Assembly: GCA_027625915.1 (NCBI GenBank)
Contig: JANTQA010000038.1
Location: 62,001 to 126,000 of the forward strand
Direction of reading: 5' to 3'
Length of the DNA: 64,000 nucleotides
Source of the DNA: Anaeramoeba flamelloides
Lineage: Eukaryota; Metamonada; Anaeramoebidae
Shown: in pieces, positions 47,505 to 58,870 of the stretch
Layout: each line of letters opens with the position of its first letter
How positions within the stretch are numbered: the stretch's first letter is position 1
Position numbers and translations under genes: made by a program
The notes under the pieces: model-generated
What the model was told of the DNA's origin: nothing
The model's database searches: none
Seen by the model: the letters and a program-made list of their open reading frames with translations, nothing else

Positions 47505-50426
47505 GATTGTAAATAATTGAATTAATTCCTCTTTATAAGGGAAAATCACTACAGAAAGAGGAGAAAAATAACTTAACGCATAATTAATATTATAAAGATT
47601 TTGGAAATCATTTTTTTTAACAAAATAATCAATTGTTTCCCAAGAATCAAATTGTTGGAATAATTCTTCAATTAAAATTGAAATGTTACCATGTATAAAT
47701 TTAGAACTTGAATTTGAAAAAAAGGAGAATAATTTTGATAGATGTTCTTTTGTTAGCAATATTTTGAAAATTTGAAAATATTTATTTGAATTTTGATCAT
47801 TATTTTGATTTTCGTTTATTAATTGTTTAAAGTCGTCAAATAATATAATTTGTTTAAGGGAACTAATTAATTTTTTTTTGCTTGGTAATTTTAAAGAATT
47901 TAATGTTTTTTTGATTCGTTTTACATTTCTTTTTGATAACTATTATTTATTGTGTAATTAAAGAATAAGAAGAAGAATAAGGGTAAGAGTAAGAGTAAGA
48001 GTAAGAATAAGAATAAAAACAAATAATTATTTTGTTAATTTAATATATTGAAAATCAAATAAATTTAGATTATTAAAAATATAAAATCATTTTCAGAAAA
48101 CTAGAAAAAAATTTTATATAATAACAAAAATTATTCTTCAAAAAAAAAAAAAAAATAGTTAAACAATTAAGAAAATTAGATTAGAATTCACTTACTTTTT
48201 TCAATTTTCTATTTGCTTCCTGTGATGAATAATAATTTTCAAATCTGGAACTTAATACGAAATGTTGGTATTGGGATTTATATGGATAAATTTTTTTTTT
48301 ACCAGATAAAATACTTTCCCAAGGAAGATTTCTATTTTCATCATAGTTTGAAAGTATCGTTTTTGTGTTTTGCCCATTTGTTGTTTTTTTATTTATGTTA
48401 AATTTCGACGATCTACGTCTGGTAAAATTTTGCTTATCCGTTTGATTTGGAATCGATGATTTTTTTGTGATATTTAATTCAGTTTGATTATTTTTAACAA
48501 CTTGGTTATTCGTTGTTTTTGAATTTAAACTTTTTAATATTGATTTGTCTTCCATTATTTGTTGTTTTTTAACAAGATTATTGATGTTATTATTGATTAT
48601 ATTCTATGATATTTTCCAATTATTTTTTTTTTATAAAATAACAAAAAAAAATAAAAGAAAAGAATAAAAAAAAAAAAAGAAAAGAATCAAAAAAAAAAAA
48701 GAGAATAAAAAGTTAAGAAGAGAATAAAAAAGTAAAGAAAAGAAATGAAAATAAATAAAAGAAAAGAAATTTTGATTTTTTTTTTTTAGATTTAGTCTTC
48801 CTCTGTTTAAAAAGAAAAAAGTTATAAAAATAGAATTCAAAATATTTTTACTTTTGCTTCATTTGATATTTTTGCCCATTGATCTTTTGTGAACCATTTT
48901 CGAAAAAAATTTTGTTGTTTAATGTTTAAAAGTTTGGGTATATATAATAAAAATGGCTTTTCAGAATAAACTGATAAATTTTTCATCCAAGAATTCCAAC
49001 TAATAAGTGCAAGATTTGAATTTTTTTTTTTTTTAACTTTATCATTAAACTATAATTGTTATTAATTAATTTTAAGATTTAATATTAATAATTTATAATA
49101 AGAGGGCGATGAATAATAAATAAATGGTATATGCATACACATCACATTTATACATGCATGCAGGCATACAGGTACACGTGTAGTAAGGGATATCCAAAGT
49201 AAAAATAATTGTTTTTAAAGTAAAAAATAATTATTAAGTTTTTAATAAAAGAAATTACTCGAATAGCTTTTAATCCAATTTGCTCTTCAAATTGATCGGG
49301 ATGTAACGGAATAACGGGCAATGTTTTTACAACTATTTGAGACCATCTTTGATAGGCTCTTACAAATTGCCCCATCGTTTGATAATATTGGGGTCTTGGC
49401 TCGGCTGGAATCAACATTGCATCCCATGGCTCGGATGGAAGGAAGCCTTTTTGCAATTCTTTCGGTATGTGGACAGAATTTAGGTTATTACTATTGCATT
49501 ATTTTAATATTTATACAATTAATATATTTGTTTTGAGAAATACTTATTTAATTAGAATAAGAGAAAAATATGATCTTTTTTACACATCAATTCCACTTTC
49601 GGCTATTTTAAAGAGTTGGTATTCTTGCTGTACAGTAAATTGGATTTTCTTTTCTTGGATTTCTTCTTCATTTGTTTGTAGGTGTTTCCTAAATTTTATT
49701 AAAGTGAAAATTGAAATAAATTATATTTTTTTTTATTTTTTTATTTTTTTATTGTTTAGATATCAAAAAGGGGTTTTGTTTGAAAATAATAGAAGATTAC
49801 ATATTTAATATTTTCTTTTTCTGATGAATATTTTTTTCAGATTTATCGGTTTTCTGTTGATTTTTATTTTTCTCATTCTCTGTATTATTTTGTTCTGTTT
49901 CTTGCTCGGTATCCTCTTCAGTATTTTGTTCAGTATTTTGTTCAGTATTTTGTTCAGTATCTTGTTCAGTATCTTGTTCAGTATCTTGTTCGGTATTCTT
50001 TTCAGTGTCCTGTTCAGTATCTTGTTCAGTAACCTCTTCAGTATCCTGTTCAGTATCTTGTTCAGTATCTTGTTCAGTATCTTGTTCAGTATCTTGTTCC
50101 GTGTCTTGTTCAGTTTCCTGTTCAGTGTCCTCTTCAGAGTCAGTTTCTGTTAAATTTTTTTCTATTTCAGTACCCTTTTCTGTTTTAATTGTGATTTTTT
50201 TCTTTTTCTTTTTCTTTTTTCTGGTTATTGTGTTAACATTTACTTTGGCAATGATTTCATCGGAATCACTTGAATTGCTTTCAATCTTAGTTTCCTTTTT
50301 TTTATTTTTTGGATTTTCAATAACTTCAGATGGACGATAATAATGCACTCCGACACTGGTTGGTAATTGTAAATACCCAATATGCTCCTCAACTAAATCA
50401 TACCATCTCAAAGTTGCGTGTTCAAA
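47505..50426 (-). CDS. multi-exon gene, unknown, six consecutive exons
   Basis: Exons (minus): 49801-50426, 49584-49688, 49259-49490, 48852-49049, 48196-48603 and 47505-47939. All junctions are GT-AG and phases match at each (2, 2, 0, 0, 0), giving 668 codons without a stop. Exon 1 starts FEHATLRWYDLVEEHIGY and YYRPSEVI, then a Lys run and an acidic TEQD repeat of about 20 units. Exon 2 reads HLQTNEEEIQEKKIQFTVQQ; exon 3 reads GFLPSEPWDAMLIPAEPRP, then YYQTMGQFVRAYQRWSQ. Exon 4 has SVYSEKPFLLYIPKLL and WFTKDQWAKI. Exon 5 is Asn/Lys/Ser-rich with a central RRRSSKF. Exon 6 is helical (LISSLKQIILFDDFKQLI, SILIEELFQQFDSWETI). Both ends are missing: 5' exons may include 51030-51212 and 52069-52260, and the 3' end lies below 47505 (donor GTATGT). 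I recognise no family. The exon structure is well supported, the function unknown. Confidence 0.75.
49891..50148 (-). repeat. coding minisatellite (Thr-Glu-Gln-Asp)n
   Basis: A 12-bp unit (plus strand about CTTGTTCAGTAT) is repeated about 20 times inside the first exon listed above, coding TEQD with variants TEQN, TEQE, TEEV and TEKN. The frame is kept throughout, which suggests selection on the protein. The same array is open in all three plus-strand-shadow readings, which explains long false frames there. Confidence 0.95.
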
Positions 50427-50432
50427 CTTTAC

Positions 50433-50438
<6 letters not shown>

Positions 50439-50466
<28 letters not shown>
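50439..50466. repeat. (TA)n microsatellite
   Basis: About 14 TA units just upstream of the acceptor at 50427, in the intron of the multi-exon gene. Confidence 0.95.
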
Positions 50467-51029
50467 TCATTATAAGTAAAATAGTAATTTTTTTTTAGAT
50501 TAGTTAATATTTACTTATTTCAAATTTAAAGTAAAAACATTATTTATTTTTCTATATTTCAAATAAAATATTATATTTTTCATTTTGAGATCAATTATAC
50601 TAAAAAATTTTTTTAAAAAAATTAACAAGATTATTTTCTTTTTTCTATACAATTTAAAAATGGATTTAGTGATTATATTCTATAACCAATAAGGTTTTCA
50701 AAAATGAAAAATTTAAATTAAGTGTGATTGTATGATATTATACTTTGTGAATTAAAATAATTTTTATTTATTTTAAGCTATTTCCAATAAAGGACAAATT
50801 TATTTTAAAATATATCTTTTAAAATCAATCTTCAAAAAAGTATTTAAACATTCAAAATCATTAACCATCATTTATTGATTCTTGATAATAATTCAATTTG
50901 TTTCTGGGTATTGTATTACATAAATAAAGATATTAAATTTTCTGATCTCGATTTTATCTGATATATGTTAGAGTGAGAAAATTGGTGTTTATTATTTTCT
51001 TTTTGTTTGAAAAAATCGTTTTCATAACT

Positions 51030-51212
51030 TTATAATCTCAAAAAAATTTCAAATAGAATTGTAAACATATAACTACATTTGATTGTTTCAAAAATCATTT
51101 GTGTCCTTTCAATATTTCTGGTTTTTTTTCTTGATAGTGGTCGTACATTGTTTTCTCCAAAAAAAGTGCTATTTGTTTTTTTTTCATTTTTTGGAAATAT
51201 TTCATCCATCAT
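51030..51212 (-). CDS. possible 5' exon of the multi-exon gene
   Basis: Begins with an ATG at 51212 (MMDEIFPKNEKKTNS, then FFGENNVRPLSRKKTRN, TQMIFETIK). It has a possible donor in AAAT-GTAGTT. The composition is polar and basic, like the disordered parts of the gene downstream. The donor phase (1) does not match the acceptor at 50427 (phase 0), so at least one exon would be missing. The last part of the open frame (SYMFTILFEIF) is probably intron. Confidence 0.3.
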   Translation of the reverse strand: MMDEIFPKNEKKTNSTFFGENNVRPLSRKKTRNIERTQMIFETIKCSYMFTILFEIFLRL

Positions 51213-52068
51213 ATTTTGAAATCAATACATAAGTTGTTTATTCAATCAGTATTGATATTAAACTGAATTTGGTAATGTCAATTAATCAATACTTTCACTA
51301 ACAAAGATGATTTTTTATGAAATGTAAAAAAAAAATTGCACCACATTTTTGGAAATACCTTATATTAAGGGTGTAGGCAAAGAAAATTTAATTTTAAGTG
51401 TAATATTTAATTGTGGTTTTAAACATAACAAATGAATTAACATGAATATAATCATATGAATTTTTTTTGAATATTTCTGAGATTTTTTCTAAACAAAAAA
51501 AATTATAACATCTTTTGATTTTTTGGATAAAATTAAATCAGATATTTATAACTTTATGTTTGTTAATAGTTTATTCTTTGAATTTTGTTTTTAAAAATCA
51601 AAAAAAATCCATATTAAATAAATTAATTGATAAAAAATCTCCAATTTCTTGTATCTTGGATTAAATAAATATTAAAAAAGAATATTTTAGTTTTGTAAAA
51701 AATCAATAATTTTTTTACTTCTAATTAAATAATTTTTTTAAAAAGATTCATTGAAAAATATTATGTAAATGTAATCACGAAGAATCAATTTATTTTTTTT
51801 TTTTCTCTAATTTTTATTTTTTGCTTTTTATCTTTTTAGACATAAAGGATAATTTGGGTTCTGTCTTTTCCCTTGAATAAAGATGAAATATATAATTATA
51901 CATTTAAATTTATGATAGAAAATTTAAATACAAGTATATCTAGAAGTGTAATTTACACTTCTTCAATAATAATAATAAAAATAAAAATTTTCAGACCTTT
52001 GTTCAGAAAAAAAAAAGCCACAGAGCCCAAATAAGATCAATGGTACTTTAAAAAAATTAAAGATTATT

Positions 52069-52260
52069 TTAAAATAAATTGATAATATTTGAAACAATTG
52101 ATATTTCACTTTTATTTCTAAAATAAATGTTATTATCTTGATCCACCAACTTTTTACCATTCTTTATGATTTTGGAAATAGCATCCAATTTAGTACCCTT
52201 TAAAAATATCCTTTTTACCAACAATAAAGTTTTTGAAAAAATGCTTTCATATAAGGACAA
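52069..52260 (-). CDS. possible exon, unknown
   Basis: An open frame reading LSLYESIFSKTLLLVKRIFL, then KLDAISKIIKNGKKLVDQ and NNIYFRN, has helical and balanced composition for this genome. It lies upstream of the multi-exon gene on the same strand and may belong to it. The start lacks an ATG, and splice sites are unclear. Confidence 0.25.
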   Translation of the reverse strand: MSLYESIFSKTLLLVKRIFLKGTKLDAISKIIKNGKKLVDQDNNIYFRNKSEISIVSNIINLF

Positions 52261-53852
52261 TAAGTTTCAATTGAATTGCGGAAACTCAAAATAAAAAAAT
52301 AAAAATATCTTTTTGAAAATGATTATAGTATTTTAAGGTTGGAAATTTTCATATTTTTTTTTATTTCAAATAAACCCCTTGATGTATTAAACAAAGAAAT
52401 AAAGTCAAATGATTTCTTTTTGTTAATAAGAATGGTGGGTTACTAATGTTAAATGAAGTTTTAAAACAATTAAATTTTATCTCAGAGTTTAATAAGAAAG
52501 AGTCAAATTAATGCAACAATGCTTGTTTTTAATTGATTTGTCAAGATGTTGTGTTTTTTTCTAAATTTTGTTTCTGTCAAAGTGGAATCCAAAAAAAAAA
52601 CATTTTTTTCAAAGATCAATTATTTTTTATAATTGGCATTTGGATAAAAAATAAGAAATAAGGCAAATAGCACATGTTAGAATATTTGATATTCGTATCA
52701 AGTACGTCTAATCAATCAATATATTTCCTTAAAAATTTCAAAAACTAAAAATTCTTAGGCAACTCATTGAGAAAAACAACAACAATGTTCATTTTGATCT
52801 TCAATTCAATATCAAATAAAATTCCAATAAAAACCAATATTATTTTTCTACATTCATTTTCACTATTTCAAATAGCATTACAATAATACATTTTTCCTTA
52901 GTGGATATTGATCTTGTAATAAAAAAAATATTTAAAAAACAATTACGTGTCAATGAAAAATCGAAAAGAAAGAAAAAAGCAAAAATGTGAAAAAAGGATT
53001 TCAATTTTGAAATTTCCAAAATTTAATTTTTTCTTCAAATATTCATTGAAACCCTTTAAACACGTGTAATTCACCCATTACTACCAATACCCCTTTGACT
53101 GGAAACTAGTTTAATAATTATTTATGATAAAGCGCTATTTGGGGAAATTGAAATAAAAATTTTTAGATTGATCATTTTCAAAATAAGATCGCGAATCGAA
53201 AATTTATTATCTAACCACATAAATGGTCTTAAATAGCGCATCACTTAATATAATATCTTTCTTCAAATGTAAGACAAAATTATCCCTTAATAAAATTATT
53301 GTTTTCATTTAAATTTTATTTTAAATATGTGCTTTTTGAAAAAAACCAAGTACAAGATCGCAATCTAAATTATTAAAGTTGTGAAACGTTTCAAAAAAAA
53401 GTTTTAAGAAAATTTAACTAAATCGAAAAATCTACAGATTCATGATGAATTTTTGAATTAATAAAAAAGAAATTTGCGATAATTACTGTTTGACTAAATA
53501 AGTAAAGTATGAGAACAAAATAATATTTTTTTTGTTTCTATTTTAAATTATTTTTTGTCACATTTAAATGCTCTTTTAATAAAAATTTCCAAGTCCAAAT
53601 CCAAATAAAAAAAATAATTTTAAAACAATCAGAAAACATCTTATAACAAAAATCTTTTTTATATTGTGATTTTTTAATGAAAATTATATTAACATTTTTA
53701 GGGCATGCTATTTAATTTTTATTATTTTAAAATATTCCAAATTTTTCAATAATTTTTTTATTTTTGTAAAATCTTTTTAAAAAAAAAATAAGTTTGAAAA
53801 TTTTTAATTACAATTCGTTTCAAAAAATGTTTTTTATTTTTTTTATTTTGAA
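52261..53852. other. gene-free AT-rich spacer
   Basis: I see no gene. The palindrome AGTGTAATTTACACTT just before the preceding frame (51947-51962) resembles the 3' tip of LINE family H. Confidence 0.35.
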
Positions 53853-54422
53853 GGGAGGAAATTAATTTCATCTTACAGCCGTTATGTTTTTTTTAATTTT
53901 CGAAATAATGCGAAAATTTATTTAATTTTCAGTTTATTTCTCAAATTAAAAAAAACCTAGGCACTTTACGTTTGGGTTTTCCAGAGTTCAAAAGAATTGA
54001 GTAAAATCTTAGATTTTACTCTGTTCTTTTGAATTCTGGAAAATCACATTAGCTTTTCTTGAGTTTTCTGTTTATTTGTAAAATCAATAGATTTTCGTTA
54101 GGTTTTTTATATTTTTGTATTTATTTGGAAAATCAATAGATTTTCGTTAGGTTTTTTTGAGGTTTTCTATTTTTATTTGGAAAATCTATTGATTTTCCAA
54201 ATAAATAAAAAACTCAAAAAAAACCTACAACACTTCACAAATAAAATAGAAAACCTCGAAAAAAAAACGAAAACACTTAACATATAAAACAAAAAAACTT
54301 AAGAAAAGCTAGGAACTTGAAGGCACTTGAAGGGCATCTTTCGTTATGTTTTGTTAAATTTTGAAAATTAAAAACCTCAGGAAAAGATAGGCACTCTACG
54401 ACACTTAACGGCACTTCCCTAA
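53853..54422. mobile_element. foldback element E3
   Basis: The best-preserved large copy of family E. It starts GGGAGGAAATTAATTTCATC, carries the conserved hairpin at 53982-54043 (TTTTCCAGAGTTCAAAAGAA with TTCTTTTGAATTCTGGAAAA), then a long array of GAAAATCAATAGATTTTC-type palindromes. It ends GGCACTCTACGACACTTAAC, then GGCACTTCCC, the inverse of the left end of E1. Non-coding. Confidence 0.75.
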
Positions 54423-54660
54423 TTTCTAAATGTTTGTTTTTTAAATTACAATAAAGAGTCATAAATTTCTTTATAATTAACCAATGATAAAATAAATAAT
54501 GAGTTATTATTTCGAATAATATCAAAAATAATATTCTTTAATTGCTTGTTTTTAAATTTTTAATCCAAATTATTCCATTTTCTTTATAGAATGGGTAGTA
54601 ACATAAAAAATGATCGATATCTTCAATGATTTCAAAGTTTTAATTGTAAAAAATTAAAAT
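54423..54660 (-). mobile_element. LINE relic H2, reverse-transcriptase C-terminus
   Basis: On the minus strand a decayed reading EDIDHFLCYYPFYKENG parallels ENINHFLWVCPSYKKDR of H3 and VDDLNHFIWDCEKYERTR of G1. It directly borders foldback element E3. Confidence 0.5.
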
Positions 54661-54990
54661 TTGAAAGTTATTGAATTTTGATCTTGTAATTAACTTCAAA
54701 ATTTGGAACAATTTCAAAAAAATAAAAGTGTTGCCAAGTAAAAAAAAGTACTTCAATTTTTGTGCTATTTTTGTCATGAAAAAAGGGTGAAATAATAATT
54801 TTTTCAAGAATGTGGAAGATTTTCAATTGGTCGTATTCTCGCAAAAGTGGTCATTTGTTAATTGGAAAATGACAGTAGTTTAACATGTTTTGAAGATTTT
54901 GTTTTTTTGATTGCAAACAAATCCCTTTTATTTCTGAGATTTGGTGTGTTTCTAATTTGGTTGTTCAGTGTTACATTTCAATAAATTAAT

Positions 54991-56060
54991 TCAATTGGCT
55001 TTGTGAGTGAAGAAGCGGGGAAGGGGAGTGGATTTGTGGAAGAATTCATCCACCAAATGTCGGTAGTTAAAAAACAGAATTTGAAAATAAGGGCAAACAT
55101 TAAGAGACTAATCTCTATTAAATTTTTTCACCTAAATTTAAGAGGGGTTGAGAATAGTTATTTGCCAATTACTTAGATTTGAAAACCCTGTTTATTTTCG
55201 ATATTAAACATTATTTCTAGATAAGGAATCCTTTATTTAGAAATTGGTCAAAAAAATAATAATTAAGACTATTCCCTTATACACCCATTTTCAACAATAA
55301 AAATCTGTTTGACTCCTTTCATGAAAACTATTCAGGAATCAAAATGTCTTGTTAAAAAAATTGTTTCTAAGAAAAGATTGTTTGTTTTGTAATCTACTTA
55401 CCTCTTCAAAGTTTTGATAATATTCAGGATCTGGAAATTTCGGAATATTGCTCAAATCTTTTGGTGCTTTGGTTCGGAGTAGATCCTTTTGTTCTTCCCA
55501 GTGATCTTTTTCTGTTTGAAAATCATCCTCAACTTTACAGATGAAAAAAATTAAGAAAAAGTTTATTTCGAACAAAAGAAAAAAAAAAAAAAATTCAAGG
55601 AAGAAATGATTAAAGAAAAAAAGGAAATGAAAAGAAAAGAAAATTTTGAAAAGGATTACGATCATTTTCAAATTGTGGGAAATCTCCAACTGTTATCTTT
55701 TCAAACTCTTTCCTGAAAAATAATTGCTCTTCTTCAATGGGCAAATAATTGATGTCATAGAGTGATCCTTTTCCGTCGACAAAAACTGGGAATTTGATTG
55801 ATTTTTCTTTTTCACTCCTCGAAACCTGTATTTTTTTGTTTGTTAGAACTGGTCCAGAATATTTTCCACCTAAATTAGGTAATTAAAAGATCATAATTAA
55901 AGTTTAGTTTTTCTTTGAATAACTTTTTCGAAAAAATAAAAAAGAAAAAAAAAAATTATTTCATTTGGGATTAATTACCAATCCCTTCAAAGTACCGAAC
56001 CCCATCTTTTTCTTTTGGAATTTTTTCTTCTTTTTTTATTTGTGTTTTTTGTTTTTGCAT
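54991..56060 (-). CDS. small multi-exon gene, unknown
   Basis: Exon 1 (55979-56060) starts at an ATG and reads MQKQKTQIKKEEKIPKEKDG then VRYFEGIG. Exon 2 (55660-55869) reads GKYSGPVLTNKKIQVSRSEK and FPVFVDGKGSLYDINYLPIE then FRKEFEKITVGDFPQFEND. Exon 3 (55402-55532) reads LEDDFQTEKDHWEEQKDLL, then PKDLSNIPKFPDPEYYQNFEE. GT-AG junction phases match (1, 1), and exon 3 ends at a strong GTAAGT donor in phase 0. A possible last exon 54991-55107 in phase 0 reads LFFNYRHLVDEFFHKSTP to THKAN before TGA; its acceptor lies within the terminal repeat of MITE F2. Higher GC and clean joining support exons 1-3. The protein is hydrophilic, with no membrane segment. I recognise no family. The 3' end is uncertain: the plus strand of 54980-55080 is also open. 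Confidence 0.7.
55100..55280. mobile_element. TTAA-type MITE F2 (relic)
   Basis: An older copy of F1: TTAAGAGACTAATCTC at the left, ACCCTGTTTATTTTC and TCTAGATAAGGAATCC inside, and AGACTATTCCCTTAT at the right. It has a single copy of the 57-bp unit that is duplicated in F1. It lies in the presumed last intron of the gene at 54991-56060. Confidence 0.7.
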
Positions 56061-56173
56061 TTTAATCACAAGTTAATTGAAAAAATGATTTGGTTATTAT
56101 TTATTTTTAACTTTTTTTTTAATTTTGTTTTATCTTTATTAGAAAAATGAGTTGACATACTTTTATTTTCAAA

Positions 56174-56398
56174 TTATGTAATACCCTTTTTTTTCAATTG
56201 ATTAAAAGAATTAAGTTGGTTGCTGGGAAAAAAAAAATCGAAACACTTATTTAAGTAATCTGTGTCAATTGCAGGTATCAGTGAATAACCTTTAATTACC
56301 ACTTTCTGTGGAGGGTAGATCAATACTATTTGTTTCAAAATAAATTGAACAAAATTTTCATTCAGCGTTCCAAAAAAAAGCTTTTTAAATCTCGACAA
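56174..56398 (-). CDS. terminal exon of an unrecognised gene
   Basis: An open frame without an ATG start, probably entered at an AG acceptor near 56399, reads FGTLNENFVQFILKQIVLIY, then PPQKVVIKGYSLIPAIDTDY and LNKCFDFFFPSNQLNSFN before TAA. Codon variety and GC are better than in the flanks. It ends about 110 bp upstream of the ATG of the gene at 56060, on the same strand. Upstream exons are not found; a LINE relic begins at 56683. No family recognised. Confidence 0.35.
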   Translation of the reverse strand: MSRFKKLFFGTLNENFVQFILKQIVLIYPPQKVVIKGYSLIPAIDTDYLNKCFDFFFPSNQLNSFNQLKKKGIT

Positions 56399-56682
56399 CT
56401 TTTCAAATTTTTAATAAGGAAAAGAAGCTTAAATTATTACATTCATTTGCGTTTTGGAATTGGGATCGTTGACGATTTTATAATAATTATGTTGGATGTT
56501 TTTTTTTTTTGAAAGCTGAATGAAAATTGTGATCTTTTGATTTTTCAATTAACAGTAAGTAGAGAAAAATTAGTGAAAAAATTCTCGATATTTTTCGAAT
56601 TTTTTTTCTTGTCATTTGTTAATGTTGATTTTATTCATTCGATTTAAAAAAATTTTCATCTTTTTTTTTTTTTATTGATGAG

Positions 56683-57050
56683 CAAGTGTAAATTACACTC
56701 TGAGTGCCCTTTTGTTTAAATTCCCTTTCAGGAATTTAAGCGTAAAATCATAGATTTCTATGATAATTAATTAATGAAAATAATTTTAAGCTGTCTTGAC
56801 TTAAAATTATATCATTAAAATTTAATTCTTTTAATTTATTTTAAAATATCAATCTATCTTTTTTATAGGAAGGACACACCCATAAAAAGTGATTAATATT
56901 TTCTATTAACTCTTTATGATCATATTTTAAACATAAAGGACAAAATTTATTTGAGTTTTTATTCATTATAGAGTAATATCTATTTAAGCAGTTAGTAAAT
57001 GTTCTGAATTTTAGAATTGTTGAGCTTGATAGATAACATAAGTAAAATTT
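56683..57050 (-). mobile_element. LINE relic H3, reverse-transcriptase C-terminus and 3' end
   Basis: The minus strand reads, with several stops or shifts, NKNSNKFCPLCLKYDHKEL and ENINHFLWVCPSYKKDR. This is a CxxC...HxxxxC knuckle as found at the C-terminus of many LINE reverse transcriptases. The copy ends at the palindrome AGTGTAAATTACACTC (56686-56701), shared with H1. Confidence 0.65.
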
Positions 57051-58422
57051 TCATCTTTTAATTTAACTTTGAGAGAATAGATTAGTTTTTGTAGAAAGTT
57101 CATAATAGTCAGTTGAAAATATTGTTGAATTTTAAGGGGGTAATACATTTTACCAATTTTGAGATTTTATCAGTTTCTGCGAAATTGAATTTTAACAAAT
57201 CATTTCTTTAGACTCAATAAATGAGTGTTTTAATAAAAAAAAAAAATACTAGAATGTTAGATATGTCGCAGGATGATATATTGACAAACCAATGAAAAAA
57301 TCGAAATCAAAATAAATCAAAAATTCAATCTAGAAAAAATAAATAAAAAAAAAAAAAGAATATAAATTGATATATCTGAAAATTTTGATCAAATACTTCT
57401 TTTTTACTTGCTTTTCTTGTTATTTCTTATGGAAATAATTTTAATAGTTGAAAAGTTTTATAATTAATAAATTACTTGTTAAATCTAAAAAAAAATGCCC
57501 CCAAAAGGAATATAAAACAAAATTTTGATTTAGTTATTCTAATCCTGGTTTAGTTCTGCGAAATAGGATTTTATGAATTCTTCTTCAGAAATAAAGTTTT
57601 ATTGGATTTTTTTGTTTGATTTTTATAATTATTTATTTTTGATTAACATGATAACTCAAAATAATTCTAAATCATTCTTTAATTTTTTTTTTTTTTGCTT
57701 TATTTTGGTTTTGTTTGATAAAAATATTAGAAAAGAGAATTTAGCAAGCAAATTTGTAAAATATGGTTTTTAAAATAATATAAAATAGTTATAGAAAAGA
57801 AAATTTTAAGGTAATAAATACTATATTTGCTCATAATCCAATTAAGAATACCAAGAAGAAATCTTAAAAAATAGGCTTTGATAGAATTTTTTTTCTATGT
57901 TTCAACAAATCAATTTGAAAAGGTTATCTTTCTTGTTTGCTATATTCAAAAAGATGTTGTTTTAAAAGGTACATCTTCTCATGTCCTTTTTTTTTTTTTT
58001 TTTTTTTTTGGTTTTTTCTAGAGTCAATTTCAACAATTTAAGATGAACACTTTTCTAGATCCAAAACCAAATTTAATAAATCAAAATTTAATCAAAAAAA
58101 AATGTTCCAAAAAATTGAGAACTACCGATTCAACACTAATTTACTTGGTATCTTTTCACAAATAGAGCAGTGAATGAGAGATAATATCCAATGTTTCAAT
58201 ATTCAATTGTAATTCAAAAATATTTTTACATTCGTGTATCAAAATGAAAATTTTTTAAATGGAGAAATGTTCACACTTTCTTAGTGTAACTAAATCATTA
58301 TTAATTTCTATAATTGTCATAAAAAACCTAATGATAAATATTTATCAGTGGAAATGTCAAAAATATTGAAAAAAGCATTATTTATAATAATACCACTAAA
58401 CAGTTTAGTCCAAAGTTCCTTG
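57051..58422. other. gene-free AT-rich spacer
   Basis: I see no gene. The plus-strand frame 57573-57773 is Phe/Leu-rich and partly encoded by T runs. Confidence 0.4.
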
Positions 58423-58870
58423 ATTGTCCATTTTTTCCTAATTCAAAAGAAAAAAAAAAAAGTACAAAAAGTAACGATTTTACTCAATTCTTTTAAATCC
58501 TGGAAAAGATAAAGGTTGTTTTCTTTAATCCTTATTTTTTTTTTTTTTTTTTTTTTGTTAAAGAAACATTTTTTGATTAAAACAAACCTTGAAAAAAAAT
58601 CTAACCATAATTTTCTTAGATTTTATATTTTATTCTGAAAATCTATATATTGAAACATAAAAATAAAACTCAAAAAAAACTAACTTCTCTTTTCCATAAT
58701 TCCAAATAATCAAGTAAAATATTATATTTTGCTCTTTTCATCTAAATTATAGAATATTTAACTGAAATTTTTTTAATTTGAGAAATGAAAAGAAAATTTT
58801 TAAAATATTGATTTTTATTTCTCAAATGAAAACTAAAAAAAAAAAAAAAAAATACAGAAATAAAATATAT
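58423..58870. mobile_element. foldback element E5 (relic)
   Basis: Contains the family hairpin in reduced form (58423-58505: TTTTCCTAATTCAAAAGAA with CTTTTAAATCCTGGAAAA) and blocks with AAAACCTAAC-like and GAAATGAAAAGAAAA words. A T run of about 22 bases interrupts it. Confidence 0.5.

Noticed and set aside
47960-48015. GTAAGA/GTAAGAATAAGA short tandem repeat as a possible telomere-like or CRISPR-like array
   Set aside because: Only a few imperfect 6-bp units within an intron; no spacers and no terminal context.
49824-50340. Long plus-strand frames opposite the TEQD array (Ser/Cys/Val- and Phe/Ser/Ile-rich)
   Set aside because: They are the complement of the 12-bp repeat, which is open in all frames; the minus-strand reading has flanking exons in phase.
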